From assembly GCA_028015205.1 (NCBI GenBank), contig CM051510.1:28334580-28398579 (forward strand): DNA of 64,000 bases. Direction: 5' to 3'. Positions 1 to 10,646 of the stretch are shown piece after piece. The notes beneath the pieces were generated by a model. The model ran no database searches. It saw only the letters and a list, made by a program, of their open reading frames with translations, and was not told where the DNA came from. Position 1 is the first letter of the stretch; each line of letters opens with the position of its first letter. Both the position numbers and the translations under genes were made by a program. The DNA comes from Mytilisepta virgata (Eukaryota; Mollusca; Bivalvia; Mytilida; Mytilidae).

Positions 1-585
1 TTCAGTCTTTAAAATTTTAAGGCATCAGAGCAATGGAAAAGGCATTAATTAGTTTGAACGAACGTAGACAAAAGGAGTTTTGCAGATATTGTAACGATAT
101 ATCCGGAAAACGAGTTTAGGGTTTATGTAGGACACATATAAAGTCATTAAGTACATTATATTACATAAAACAAATTTTAAAAGTATATTATTTATAATCA
201 ACTTAAAACAGAAAATGTTATTTAACTATTTGTTAGCAATGTGAACTCAAAATAAAGTATATATCATACACATGTAAATTTATATAAATTGTAGCAAAGA
301 AAACATTTTCTACTTATCATCCTCTATCTGAAAAAAACTAAATAAGAAAAACATTTAACACTCATATATATTAGCTGCAATGTAAAGCACAAAATATGAA
401 AGAAAGCTTACTTTTGATTTGGAGGCATTTATTGTTTGAAAATTTCTCGAGTCATGTTAAAAAGTATATAATGTTTGCAACAATGTGGCAGTTCCACTAA
501 AATTAAACTAGAAAAACTATAAAAAAAAAAACCAAAAAACTAAGTATGTTGCGAAAATAATAGAAAACAAGGAAAATAAATGGGA
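1..585. other. AT-rich stretch without a recognised gene
   Basis: No exon with matching splice signals and no recognisable repeat was seen. One possible minus-strand donor near 405 has no open frame behind it. Confidence 0.5.
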
Positions 586-918
586 ATGGTAAGCTGTCAA
601 AAGGGGCATAGAATGACTTAAATGTATAAAATACACAAGTCGAACAAAACCAAATACAAAATCATTGAAAAAAAACCAAACTAAAAAGTAAAAATTGACC
701 AACGTTTCAACCAATATGGCCTTGATCACGAGCATTAAAAATGAAAAGGTGTTGACTCTTGGAAACCCAGAGCAAGACCATATTGGTCGAAACGTTGGAC
801 CATTTTTACTTTTTACTTTGGTTGTTTTTTTTTTTTATTATTATTTTGTACTTGGTTTTGTTCGGCTTGTGTATTTCGTACATTTAGCCGGTTTGTGCCC
901 CTTTTGACAGCTCACCAT
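586..918. repeat. Long fold-back (inverted repeat) element
   Basis: The left arm (586 to about 735) and right arm (about 763 to 918) are imperfect reverse complements. Shared blocks include the outer end near the words agctgtcaaaagggg (left) and ccccttttgacagct (right), and an inner block around accaacgtttc and gaaacgttgg. The loop is only about 25-30 bp, so the whole segment could form one hairpin. No coding capacity is seen, and the short ORFs inside mirror each other. It is either a fold-back MITE or two head-to-head copies of one repeat. Confidence 0.7.
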
Positions 919-1604
919 AACTAGAAAAGCATTTTCTTTCATTTAGTATTAATTCAATAATAATGTTGGTACTCTTGTACTTTCAAAGGGTTCCACAAAA
1001 AAACGCAGATCTAGTATAACAATATTGACACTTGTCAATGAAAGGTTTAATTCTGACCTTTTAAAACGAAAAAAAATAAAAATAACATATCGAGCTACGA
1101 AAGCATATGATGAACAAATCTGACTTAAAGTGATACTATTTATATATACTAAATATACTATCGTCTTTCCTCTTTACAAGACTAGTTGCTGTTGCTTTGT
1201 AAAGTTACAATTTACCCTTCTAAGTCAGCTATTGCACAGATCGGAGAAGCATGACTATAAAATTCCGTGTATATTAACGCTATAACGTAAGTACTTTAAA
1301 GTTTTGACCTCGACATCAAGATTATAGCTCCGCCAGATTATAACAGTTGCCCTTTAAGATCACCATACGAGGTTTTATATAGACGACTTAATTTAACAGT
1401 GCCCCGTTTTTAATTTTGATACAACCGCAAACGGTGTTAAATTATCAAGATGGAATTACATAGTCCTCTGAAAGACATGTGTTTACGTCTTTGTTTATCA
1501 ATACGGATATGTTTTGTCGATTTTTTTGGAAAGATGGTTTTGGTCATCTTCTGCCGAGTCATATATTCGATTGATATATATCAGGAGACACAATATAACA
1601 AGTG
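919..1604. other. 3' flank of the RING-H2 gene, no other gene seen
   Basis: On the minus strand this follows the RING gene stop codon. A variant polyadenylation hexamer ATTAAA (minus strand, 1409-1414) lies about 190 bp past the stop and could mark the 3' end. The 70-codon plus-strand frame at 1450-1662 is not convincing as a gene. Confidence 0.35.
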
Positions 1605-1777
1605 CTACACAAATGATTGCGGATCTAGTTTTCCTCCGATGTCTTTTGATGTCAGAGAATAAAGTAAATTAGAAATCCTTGTCATGGCAGGAAATTTCCT
1701 GGACGGCTGACGACATTCCGGGCAGCTTGGTGGCGATTTCTGTATTAGCCATTCTTTTACACATTTCTTATGGAATG
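1605..1777 (-). CDS. RING-H2 gene exon 5 (second half of RING finger, stop)
   Basis: The acceptor is atattcttacag|CATTCC. It supplies FHKKC and CPEC, completing the RING-H2, then a 35-residue tail ending in TAG at 1605-1607. Confidence 0.85.
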
Positions 1778-4700
1778 CTGTAAGAATATTGATTTAATAT
1801 GATATTATACAAGTATATTCTAATTATCTGTACGGCAACCTTTAGGATTTATTTAAGAAATGTCTGCACATATATTTAAACTAGCTGTGACTATGACATC
1901 CAAGAACGGATAATTATAGTATCACTAATCGCTGAATTCAAATACCGAAATAAACAACGCGTGACCGAACTACGCAGAAAATGAGTTATTTACAGCTGTA
2001 GTTAGGTCACAAGTTGTTTATTTCTGGTATTTTTATTCAGCGATTAGTTATACTTTTTATTACATAGTACAGTATCTAACATTTAGCTGAAATAAATTGA
2101 AATAAAACGGACTGTCTTTTGATATACCTCCGAGGCAATTGTGACGTCACTTCCTTGAGTGAAATACCGGTTGTTCTTTTCATATATGATTTGCCACTCG
2201 GATACAACGGTAAATCACCTTTGACAATGTAACAAGTTGAATTACCTGTAATTCGTGACACAAAATCAGTGTATTTACATGGTAAAAGTGAATTAAGAAA
2301 GGAAACAGCAAATCCATTGCTGTTCTTCATCTTAAAAGTAACAGCGGGGAATTTTGTAAGGAGAACAATCTCCGACCCACTTAGGCGAGACAACATCATA
2401 TTTGTTTAAATGAGATAAAAGGTTCATTATGAGTGTTATTGTGACACCTACATGGTAAACAACAATCCACATAAAGAAATGAAATACAGGTATATAAATA
2501 AAAATTGCCTAAGTATCGTGGCCAGTTTCGCGTTTTCGCTAAGTCCTATAAGAGTTTTGTGTATCGTCTTGCACACTTACGCGTTGTACAAGGATCACCC
2601 TGAACTCCATATTATAAATTCCTTTTCCATAAACTTAAGTTTTATATGAAAATGGTTTCGAATCCGGCTAAAAAATAAATAAAATTACTTACTGTGGTTA
2701 CAAGTGAGAGCAACGACTGTCTTTTTGTGTGGAATCTTATCATCCAAACATATTGCACAGGCGTCAGCATCTGAAATTAGTTGTTTAATTTTTTTTTTTT
2801 TTTTTTTGAAACTTGATACTGAAAATAGAACTGATATAACATAGCACGTGTATAGACTCTTACTTTGCGAGCAGTTAATTATCTTACTTCTACAGCCTTC
2901 GATCCCTAGCGAGAACGTTAAAGATTCATGTGACGTAAGATACATGTATCAATAACCGTATTGTTCGTGGAGATTATCCTCGTGGAACCAAGAGGAAGCC
3001 TAACTTTTTGTTCCTGCTATAATGTTTCGTTTCGAGACAAATTTATTATTCTTATTTTTTACAGAATAATCAAAACTTTAGCGGTAGTTTTTTACATTGC
3101 TACGTAATTTTTGAAAAACAGCCAGAAAATCGAAGGGGACTTTCATCGATCAATCGATGAATCAGTGAACAAAAGCAGCAAAATCACACGTTGATCTGAA
3201 AACAGCTAAAAATTTGAGAAACGATGCTACAAAACATAAAACGAACAAATGGGGGAAGGGGACAGTGATCTTGAAACCATAAAAAACGAGCCCGTCTTTT
3301 TTCAGGCCAACAAACTTTTTTTTCAAAATTTCCTTTTATTTTACCACAGATTATAAACACTGCAGCTCTTTTTTATAGCATGCCTTTTTTCAGAAAATTT
3401 TGTAATCTGATATTCTCATATTAAACCCCTTCAGTAAAAATTAAACGGTAACGCCCTAACTGTTAATAGAGGATGACATCACTTAAGAAATAGGAAATGA
3501 CATATATATTATATAATAATCAAAACGTCTTAATTCAAAGAAAACATGCCCAAATAACTAACATTCAGGCAACAATGGGCATATAATGCTCATATTCACA
3601 TCGCATTGTACATATACGTAATAAAGCATTTACGTGTTATCTCAGTTTTCTTATGCGTCCAAATTGGTATCAAAGAATTTTATTTTTACCACTGAGTCGA
3701 TGCCACTGCTGGTGGACTCATAGTCACAGAGGGAATCCCAGTTTCAGTTAACTTACGATGATAGCCCGGAACTGATACTTAAAATTTACTGTTACAAAAT
3801 TATGAAATTTGTGAAAACTAAGGAGTATCTCCCTTGTGCATAGATCTATCCTTAGATGGTTTTGGCTTTTCCCCTTTTGGTCCTTTTGGCATTTTTAACT
3901 TTGCTCTTCAACTATTTGGATTGTTTTTTTTTTTTTTTTTTTTTTTGGTTTTCGACATATTAGGCCTTGATCACAGCTGATGATCGACGAAATGTGCACA
4001 TCTTGGGCATCACAATTGTTTTTAAGTAATCGTCATCGCAGAAAAAATTGAATAATAGCCTTATTGCATATCTAATGCTGTGTATTGTACGCAGGAAATT
4101 TAGGCATTCCTTACCGTCTGATCCTGACGTTTTCTTTAGTGTGGACACAACTGTTATAACCCTCTCCTAAGTAAAGAAAATATAGATAAAAGTCAAACTT
4201 AAATGACAACATTTATTTAGTTTACATTTAAAAAAACAATAAAATGTGTCTTGTCAAATAACCTTTTTATAGAAGTCATTTTTAATTTTAAAAGATATGA
4301 ATATTGTCATCGATCTTGAATTAAAGAATAAGGAGCCGTCTAGGTGGTCATGTGGTAGCGTGCTCGATTCGAGTGCTGAAGGTCACCGGTTCGATCCCGG
4401 GCCTGTCAACCCAAAGACATTAAAATTGGAATTTGCTGGTTCGGCGGGGCTTTTTTGGAGCAAGAGGAAAGACTGGTCGGCTTGGAGTCAGAATACTTTA
4501 TCCGGGCGGACTGCACGTTACAAAACTGGTTCGACGTGTCGGCCTAATACAAAGCGAGGTTGTCCATATCATATCAACATGTTCTCGTCCGGATATGCAT
4601 GTGATAATGAAAAAGATATTCATCCATCCATCCAAAGGACAGGATAAATAAGGAATGTTGGGTAAATCTACACGAACCTGAAACTAATCAATGCAACAGT

Positions 4701-5697
4701 GTAACATGTAATATAAAAAAAAACGTATTGCTGCTCTTCATCTTGGAAGTTGTTAGTGAGCTTGATCAAACCAAAGACATTAAAATTGGTAATGCTGCTT
4801 CGCCAAACACGCGGTACCGTATCTAGGAGTAAGAGCAAATATTGATTGATCCGGGTTCGGTAAAATGTGTCCAGTTGGGGTGACACTGTCTTTCTGCAGA
4901 CTGTTATCTCGTGAGCAAGCACGGTAGGAATCCGGCTCAGCGTATCGGTCTACTAAAAACAGCGTTCACATTAATATTACATGAACATGTACTGATATTC
5001 ATTTAATGATTGCCACTGAACCTTAAACAATAATCCATCCATCTATCTATCAATAAATTCACACATTCGTCCGAAAAAAACGAATCCGAAAATAACAGCC
5101 TTTTGCACAGGATATGTACAATGTAGTTGAACTTCTAAAGCACTTAAAAATGTGTGATTTTATTGACTTATATATTACAGTCAACTACATGTACAATATG
5201 ATAAATAAGATTGCTAGGATGGAATTTGAAATTAAATGGGCAGGTTCAAGATTTTAACAAAATAAAAAGCCAGGATCACTTTAGGTGTGAAAAAAAATGC
5301 AGGACCTACATGTGCCAATCAGGAAATGTTTAGGTTTAAATGAAAATAAAAATGATGGCCACGATAGTGGCCGCAAAAAGATCCAGGACCTAAATTTTGG
5401 CACAGAAAAATAGACAAGATCAAACGTATCATCCTACCACCTCTACTCCCTTTCCCCCATAGAAACCAAACGCTTGCTCCCCTAGGATGATCCGTGAGTG
5501 AACGTGGAAACTGTCTAACAAATTTAAATTTGTTTGTTGTAACGTCTTTTTTTAACAAAATAAAACATATAATCTGCTCGTGTAGCAATTTCCCGCATTA
5601 GACCACTGGAAAATCCAATATTACTATTTGATCAATTTTCTTTTTGTGTGTGTGTGTTTGGGGCGGGGGGTAATATCATGATTGGTTTAAAAAAAAC

Positions 5698-5730
<33 letters not shown>

Positions 5731-7019
5731 TGGTAAATAGGGTACGTTATTATTATTATTTTCCTCGTCTCGAATATCTCTTCATCATAACGTGTGTAGA
5801 CATTTTTTGTGACCGCAGATTGGGTAAAATCTATTTTTAAAAGAACTATTTTTGAATCATTTCCGGTCTTATATCATTCGTTCCAATTATACTCATATGT
5901 GTACGGCCTTGGAACAAAAAATTCTTAGTATTGGGCCGTCACAAGTCATGTATTTATTTGGCCAAAACAGTTTGGCATTGTTATTTGCATAGAAAACCCA
6001 TTACTGTAATCCGTGATCACAAGTATTACGCCAATTTGAAAATAACTTTAATTTGTAGAACGAGTTGGAAGGTAACAAACAGGGAAGTATCACACACTGA
6101 TCTATTTTTATAGTCAGTTTTTAAAATCCTGTGTTGTCATTCAAATTACAAATGATTCAACGTTCTAATTTTGTAATATACATTAGTTTTGTAAGTACAA
6201 TCATGTTTTTTATGCAGTAAACTCCAAATAAAATAGAATAGAGAATGGAAATGGGGAATGTGTCAAAGAGACAACAACCCGACTAAAGAGCAGAAAACAG
6301 CTCAAAGCTACCAATGGGTCTTCAACGCAGCGAGAAAATCCCGCACCCGCAGGCGGGCTTCAGCTGGCCCCTAAACAATAATGCATACTTGTTCAGCGAA
6401 TTAGACGACACACTAAACTCCGAAACATACAAATGAACCAAAATTTAAAAAACAAACAATACTAACAAAGGCTAGGTAGAGGTTCCTGAATTGGGACAGG
6501 GGCAAAAATGCGGCGGGGTTAAACATATTTTTTTTGCAATATTTTAGTTAAAAAAAAATGTGCGCACGTAAATATGATCTTCGTCTGAAAAAAAAATAGT
6601 CCTCAAGAAAAAAAGATTAAAATTTAAAATTTCGCCCGCTCGCACTTATTTTTGCCAAAAATCCAAAGAATTAAAAATCAATATGGTGTGGCCTTTCAAG
6701 CTTACCTGTTTAAGGTTGATTCAGCCGTTTGCTTTGTAGGCAAGTTATTTTTACTACGTATCGGAGTATAGCTTAGTAAATCTTCAGATAAAAACTAATA
6801 TATCAATATTGTAACTTACCTTTTGTTTACAATACTGTGTCTCCAAACACAGACATATCAACATGATAATTAATATGATAGTACCAAAGCTAATCAATAT
6901 TGCAGCACACACTATGTCTCCTTTTGTAAATTTGTCTCCATTTGTCCTGAAATATTAATTTTTAATCTATCAAATCATGTTTGCCAATACACACCAATTT
7001 TTTAAACTTATTTGGTTTT

Positions 7020-7061
<42 letters not shown>

Positions 7062-7707
7062 TCCTTATGGAGCAACCATTTGATATATATGTGGCGGCTA
7101 GGATGAAATTTAAAATTAAAAGGCAGGACCAGGATTTTGGCAAAATAAAACCCAGGATCACTTTCGGTGTGAAAAAGAACTGCAGGACATGTGCCCATTC
7201 AGAATTATTTTTGGTTTAAATGAGAATAAAAATTTAGGCCGTGATAGGGGCCGAAAAAAAAATCCAGGACCAAAATTTTGGCGGATCAAACATTTATTCC
7301 AAACCCCCCCCCCCCCTTTTGCAGAAAACACGCCTTGAAAAGATATCCTAACCAATTTATTGTCTAACTTGTTCTCGTTAAAAAAAATGTATGGTTGTAT
7401 AAATCAATCAATAGCAAAAACACACAAATTCATTCTAAAATTTTTGATTTATTGATTTTTTTTTCTCAAAAACAAAAAAAAAGCTATATTGTTTATTCAT
7501 GTTGAGAAGCTAAAATTTACGAAATTTGAATAGTGTTTTCTTTTTAGCTCGAACATTGCGCAACACTTTGTAAGCAAATAAAGAAGAAATATATACTTAC
7601 GCTCTGGCTATAACATACACTGTATAAGTAATTATTAATAAAATGGAAACAATAGCTGTCATTAGGTAGGAACATCCCTTACAAAAGTGTGAATTTGTAG
7701 TCTCCAT
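1605..7707 (-). CDS. Two-pass membrane RING-H2 finger protein (probable E3 ubiquitin ligase), 5 exons
   Basis: Spliced CDS: 7707-7601, 6946-6820, 4166-4115, 2770-2693, 1777-1605 (537 bp, 178 residues plus TAG). All four introns are GT-AG, with donors gtaagt, gtaagt, gtaagg and gtaagt, and the phases agree (2, 0, 1, 1). The start has a strong Kozak context (aaaATGG). Residues about 14-34 and 47-70 are hydrophobic membrane spans. The RING-H2 finger is complete: C100, C103, C119, H121, H124, C127, C140, C143, spacing C-x2-C-x15-C-x-H-x2-H-x2-C-x12-C-x2-C. RING-H2 proteins usually recruit an E2 enzyme and transfer ubiquitin; two spans plus a C-terminal RING suggest a ligase on an internal membrane. 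Substrate and exact family are not known to me. Introns contain SINEs and other repeats. The zinc ligands and phase agreement across four introns make chance assembly very unlikely, but expression is not shown. Confidence 0.88.
1916..2054. repeat. Small inverted-repeat (MITE-like) element in intron 4 of the RING gene
   Basis: Arms 1916-1966 and 2005-2054 are near reverse complements (shared word aaataaacaac against gttgtttattt, and ctaatcgctgaat against attcagcgattag). They are separated by about 38 bp. No coding content. Confidence 0.55.
2076..2399 (-). other. Unrecognised 107-codon open frame inside intron 4
   Basis: An ATG-started frame on the same strand as the RING gene but within its last intron. 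The predicted product resembles nothing I know, and no domain, signal peptide or membrane span stands out. It could be an intronic remnant of a repeat or a chance frame. It is not needed for the RING gene. Confidence 0.2.
2693..2770 (-). CDS. RING-H2 gene exon 4 (first half of RING finger)
   Basis: A 78-bp exon with acceptor actaatttcag and donor CCACA|GTAAGT, phase 1 at both ends. It encodes the CAIC pair and the C-N-H third and fourth zinc ligands. Confidence 0.85.
3770..4030 (+). repeat. Interspersed repeat family A, copy 1
   Basis: It contains aaactaaggagtatctccc, a T-rich middle, and a 3' part with gacgaaatgtgcacatctt. Matching copies are at 9165-9375 and 48655-48930; related 3' parts are at 18775-18865 (inverted) and 36060-36165. 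It looks like a very common mussel repeat, from memory. It lies in intron 3 of the RING gene. Confidence 0.65.
4115..4166 (-). CDS. RING-H2 gene exon 3 (linker)
   Basis: A 52-bp exon with a pyrimidine-rich acceptor (tttctttacttag) and donor GACG|GTAAGG. It runs from phase 0 to phase 1 and encodes a short linker leading into the RING. Confidence 0.78.
4331..4640 (+). mobile_element. tRNA-derived SINE, family 1
   Basis: The tRNA-like head has A-box and B-box-like parts (the latter ggttcgatccc), then a conserved body starting caaagacattaaaattgg, and ends in an ATCC tandem tail. Fuller copies are at 38297-38656 and 41393-41752. The head is glycine-tRNA-like by eye. It lies in intron 2 of the RING gene. 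Confidence 0.75.
4763..5055 (+). mobile_element. SINE family 1, 5'-truncated copy
   Basis: It begins in the body (tcaaaccaaagacattaaaa) with no tRNA head and ends in atccatccatctatct. 5' truncation is typical of target-primed reverse transcription. Confidence 0.65.
5213..5470 (+). repeat. Interspersed repeat family B, copy 1
   Basis: It shares the order of blocks with 7085-7335: a start like gctaggatggaatttgaaat, then ccaggatcactttaggtg, gtttaaatgaaaataaaaat and ccaggacctaaattttggc. A third, inverted part is at 9385-9535. Confidence 0.6.
5471..6237. other. Intronic AT-rich DNA with a poly-T tract
   Basis: A run of about 29 T is at 5701-5729. Nothing else is recognisable; it lies within intron 2 of the RING gene. 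Confidence 0.4.
6238..6530 (+). repeat. Interspersed repeat family C, copy 1
   Basis: Recognisable words are gtgtcaaagagacaacaacc, ggcttcagctggcccctaaa and aatgcggcggggttaaac. A diverged inverted copy is at 52690-52865. I recall this family as very abundant in Mytilus DNA. Confidence 0.7.
6820..6946 (-). CDS. RING-H2 gene exon 2 (second membrane span)
   Basis: The acceptor is aatatttcag|GACAAATGG and the donor is CAAAAG|GTAAGT. The first base completes an Ala codon split with exon 1. The exon encodes a short hydrophilic loop, a second hydrophobic run and a Cys-rich juxtamembrane tail. Confidence 0.82.
7025..7055. repeat. (TA)n microsatellite
   Basis: About 15 TA units, in intron 1 of the RING gene. 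Confidence 0.9.
7085..7335 (+). repeat. Interspersed repeat family B, copy 2
   Basis: Same block order as 5213-5470, including ggcaggaccaggattttggc, followed by a poly-C run near 7303-7316. Confidence 0.65.
7601..7707 (-). CDS. RING-H2 gene exon 1 (start and first membrane span)
   Basis: Codons 1-35 plus two bases. It encodes a short N-terminus with two cysteines (C9, C12) and then a long hydrophobic run. The donor is AGAGC|GTAAGT. Confidence 0.8.
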
Positions 7708-7814
7708 TTTACTGGCAAAAGTAAACTTTCACTTCTTTGTTTTTCAATTTCAAACTGTGAATGTTTACAAACATAAAAAAATGGAAATCACCTCCAAGTC
7801 TAAATTTATCGTCC

Positions 7815-7870
7815 TATTCATCGTGGGTATTTTCTACAGAAAGCTATATATAGAGCTGAGTCATTTCATA
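7815..7870 (-). promoter_or_regulatory. Probable promoter of the RING-H2 gene: TATA-like box with adjacent AP-1-like site
   Basis: A palindromic ctatatatag at 7844-7853 is followed upstream (minus sense) by TGACTCA at 7857-7863. The start codon is at 7707, giving a plausible 5' UTR of about 110 nt. AP-1 (Jun/Fos-type bZIP) binding would suggest stress- or immune-responsive expression; that part is inference. Confidence 0.4.
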
Positions 7871-8524
7871 TGATTTAAAGTTATGTGTACCTTTAAGGTC
7901 ACAGACAGGTAAACTGTACTCACAGGCACAATGGGTCAGAATTTATTTTCATTTTTTGTTTTTATTTTTCATTGTTTTTTTTTTTTTAATATATTTTTTT
8001 TTCATTTATTTATTTTTTTGTTTGATAGTTATTTTAATATTTTCATTATTTTGTAAATGTTGTTTCTTTCGTTCGGAAACAGGAGAGATTATATAACACA
8101 ATTTATAATATCCCGATATATTAATTATGACAACATAAGTGACAATTGTTTGCAATGTAACTATATAAACAAAATATATGGAAAACCTCATATTGATCTA
8201 CTGAATCCAGAGTTTATTGGATTTTCCCATCTCGGAAATTCCCATTACATGGGATTTTCACGCAATGTTATTAACTTCGCAACTACTGTACTCGTAAAAT
8301 CAAATATATTATATGATATTTAATAAGGCAACTAGTATAACTACGTAAATTATAGATAAAAGTTGAAGAATGTCATAGACAAACATTTAGTGAGGGCTTC
8401 ATTCATTCTTGAAGACCCCACGACCACCCCAGTTGTTAATCATTTCCTTGTTCAATCCTATATGTATATAAGACTTATTGACACTTAAAATTATACTGTG
8501 CAATATAACAATTGATTGCTAAAC
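7870..8524. other. AT-rich intergenic stretch
   Basis: It has T-rich runs near 7975-8030 and an 88-codon plus-strand frame (8057-8323) with no recognisable features. Nothing else seen. Confidence 0.35.
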
Positions 8525-8812
8525 TTTGCGCAAGTAGATAAGTAAGTAAGTAAAACTTTATTTCAATTCGGCATGTAAAATAACATTCAAACATAAGGTC
8601 TTGAGAGCTTTTTACCGAATATAAAAAACAAATACATTAACATTAAAACAATACAAATCAGCATGCAAATACAAAATTGAAATCATGCAAGCACTAAGCA
8701 AAAAGGGGGCTCTATGAAGACCTGAACAGAGGTCCATGTGGCAAGTGCCTCGCTGGCACCCTGTACAGGATCACCATACAGTCTCCCCCTCCAGCACAAA
8801 AAGCAGTAAAAC
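8525..8812 (-). mobile_element. 3' end of a non-LTR retrotransposon (LINE)
   Basis: Read on the minus strand, a unique 3' region leads to aaataaagttttacttactt and a short TTAC tandem tail at 8530-8553. A polyadenylation-like AATAAA just before a microsatellite-like tail is typical of many invertebrate LINEs. No reverse transcriptase remains, so the copy is 5'-truncated. Confidence 0.55.
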
Positions 8813-9164
8813 AAAACAAGCATGAAGCTAAAAAGAAACTAAATACAGAAATGTAGACAGTTTAGTAATTTTCATAAAAAATATTTAGCACCATTGAAAA
8901 GATCAAAAATTAAAACGGTTTTAATTTTAAAATTTTTAAGAAAATTTATAAAAGAATTAGCAATTCTAATAATTAAGAAGTATAAAATATAAAAAACATT
9001 TTCATGAATTAGCATTACTAATAACTAAGAATATAAAAACATTTTCAAGTATCCTAAGCATATGAAAATAATTTTAAACAATAATTTTAAACAAGAATAT
9101 GTCTCAAGACGTCACTTATTAAAAAAAAGACCCAAAGGAGGAAAAAGGTAGCATATAAATATAT

Positions 9165-9375
9165 CTACAAAGAAAACTAAGGAGTATCTCCCTTGTTCAG
9201 ATGGTTTTGGCTTTATCCTGTGAGTCATTTTGGAATTTTGGAATTTTTGTCTTCAACTTTTTGGATTATTGTTTTCGTTTTCATCATTTTAGGCCTTGGA
9301 TGGAAATTCGACAAAATGTTGACATGTTGTGCATCAAAATTCGTATCAGAGAATTTATTGTACAACAATTATAGC
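9165..9375 (+). repeat. Interspersed repeat family A, copy 2
   Basis: It contains aaactaaggagtatctccc, the ttggattattg segment and attttaggccttgga, aligning with 3770-4030. Confidence 0.6.
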
Positions 9376-9384
9376 GTCGACTTA

Positions 9385-9535
9385 AAGAAGCAACCATTTG
9401 ATTTTATTGGGGGGGGGGGGGGTCGGAAAAGGGGGGGGGGGGGGGGGGGGTAGGGCCGGATCCTGGATTTTTTTTGCCAAAATCCTGGTCCTGCCTTTTT
9501 ATTTCAAATTTCACCCTAGCCCCACATAAATATCC
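9385..9535 (-). repeat. Repeat family B, copy 3, with long G runs
   Basis: It contains ttgccaaaatcctggtcctg, the reverse complement of the family B start. G runs at about 9409-9451 correspond to the poly-C part of copy 2 and could form a G-quadruplex or be assembly-length artefacts. Confidence 0.6.
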
Positions 9536-9539
9536 AATG

Positions 9540-10204
9540 GTTGCTCTCTAAATATTATACAAATAAGCAACTCGATTTCCCTTATGGTGGCCTACATCTT
9601 ACTTTGGTAGCATGAATTGATCAGAGTGTCATTGTAGACCCTTTCTGTTATCCGTTTTGTTATTTATTTATATATATACTAGTCAACAAAAGAAAAAATA
9701 TGGGGTAATGCATTTTTCATATATTAATATGTGCCCGCATTAGATTTTAAATGTGTTGTTTTTAATCAATTTCAATTATCTTAATTATCATTCGACCTAC
9801 TTTGCTATTTGATGAATTTATTAATCATGTTTTATATGTATTATTATCCATATGCATTTATACTTTTTATTAACTATCTATCTTTGTTTCAGACAATATT
9901 AACTTAAACCTTATAATTACTTTATTAACTTTGATAAAATAGTTTCTTTCAGAAAGATATGATTTTGTTTAATTTATAAACTATTCAATATATCACATAG
10001 GTAATTTACTTTAATTGCAGGTAAACTTAGTCGTAGATGACTGAGCTAGTGAACACTTTTCATCCTTATTTTTCACTTGTAGGTTTAGTGTTATTCTAAT
10101 TAGTATATTTATACCTTTACTTTTACCTTGCCTTATTTGGGGATATTTTTTTATTATAATTAACATACCCAAGGACATTACCTTATATAGTCATGGTCAG
10201 TTTG
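9540..10204. other. AT-rich intergenic stretch
   Basis: No exon or known repeat seen. Confidence 0.35.
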
Positions 10205-10215
10205 TCTAATTTTAG

Positions 10216-10463
10216 AGGTAGTTCGTTATGACTACTAATGATCACTAGCTTGTGAACACTGGGGTTGCGAGTTCGAATCTCAGCTGTGGCGGGGTGTGTT
10301 CGACTCCGATCTAAATTGACAAGGATTGCCAATTTTCCTACCGAAGGTCGGTGGTTCTCTCCGGGTACTCCGGCTTCCTCCACCAATAAAAACTGGCCGC
10401 CGCGAAATAGCCAGATGTGCTGAAAACGGCGTAAAACCCCAACTAAACAAATAAACAAACAAA
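10216..10463 (+). mobile_element. tRNA-derived SINE, family 2, with target-site duplication
   Basis: It is flanked by the 11-bp direct repeat tctaattttag at 10205-10215 and 10464-10474. The head lacks its first 20 or so bases. The B-box-like gagttcgaatctc, the conserved core (ggtcggtggttctctccggg) and a 3' part ending in an A/C-rich tail (aaataaacaaacaaa) are present. The long tRNA-like head suggests a class II (Ser/Leu-type) tRNA. The core may belong to one of the conserved metazoan SINE central domains; that is inference. Confidence 0.8.
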
Positions 10464-10597
10464 TCTAATTTTAGTATCAAAGGTTTTGAGTAGTTTTCTG
10501 TCAAGTATCTTTTTGAATCTGGTTATTTGGTGTTAGTTATATAAACTGGACACTTTTGTCATTTTTATCAGTATGCTTTTGAGTGTCTAGAATGTAA

Positions 10598-10600
<3 letters not shown>

Positions 10601-10644
<44 letters not shown>
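10601..10644. repeat. (TA)n microsatellite
   Basis: About 22 TA units. Confidence 0.9.

Positions 10645-10646
<2 letters not shown>

Noticed and set aside
7025..7355. Several short frames around the (TA)n tract
   Set aside because: They run through a microsatellite and repeat family B inside intron 1 of the RING gene.
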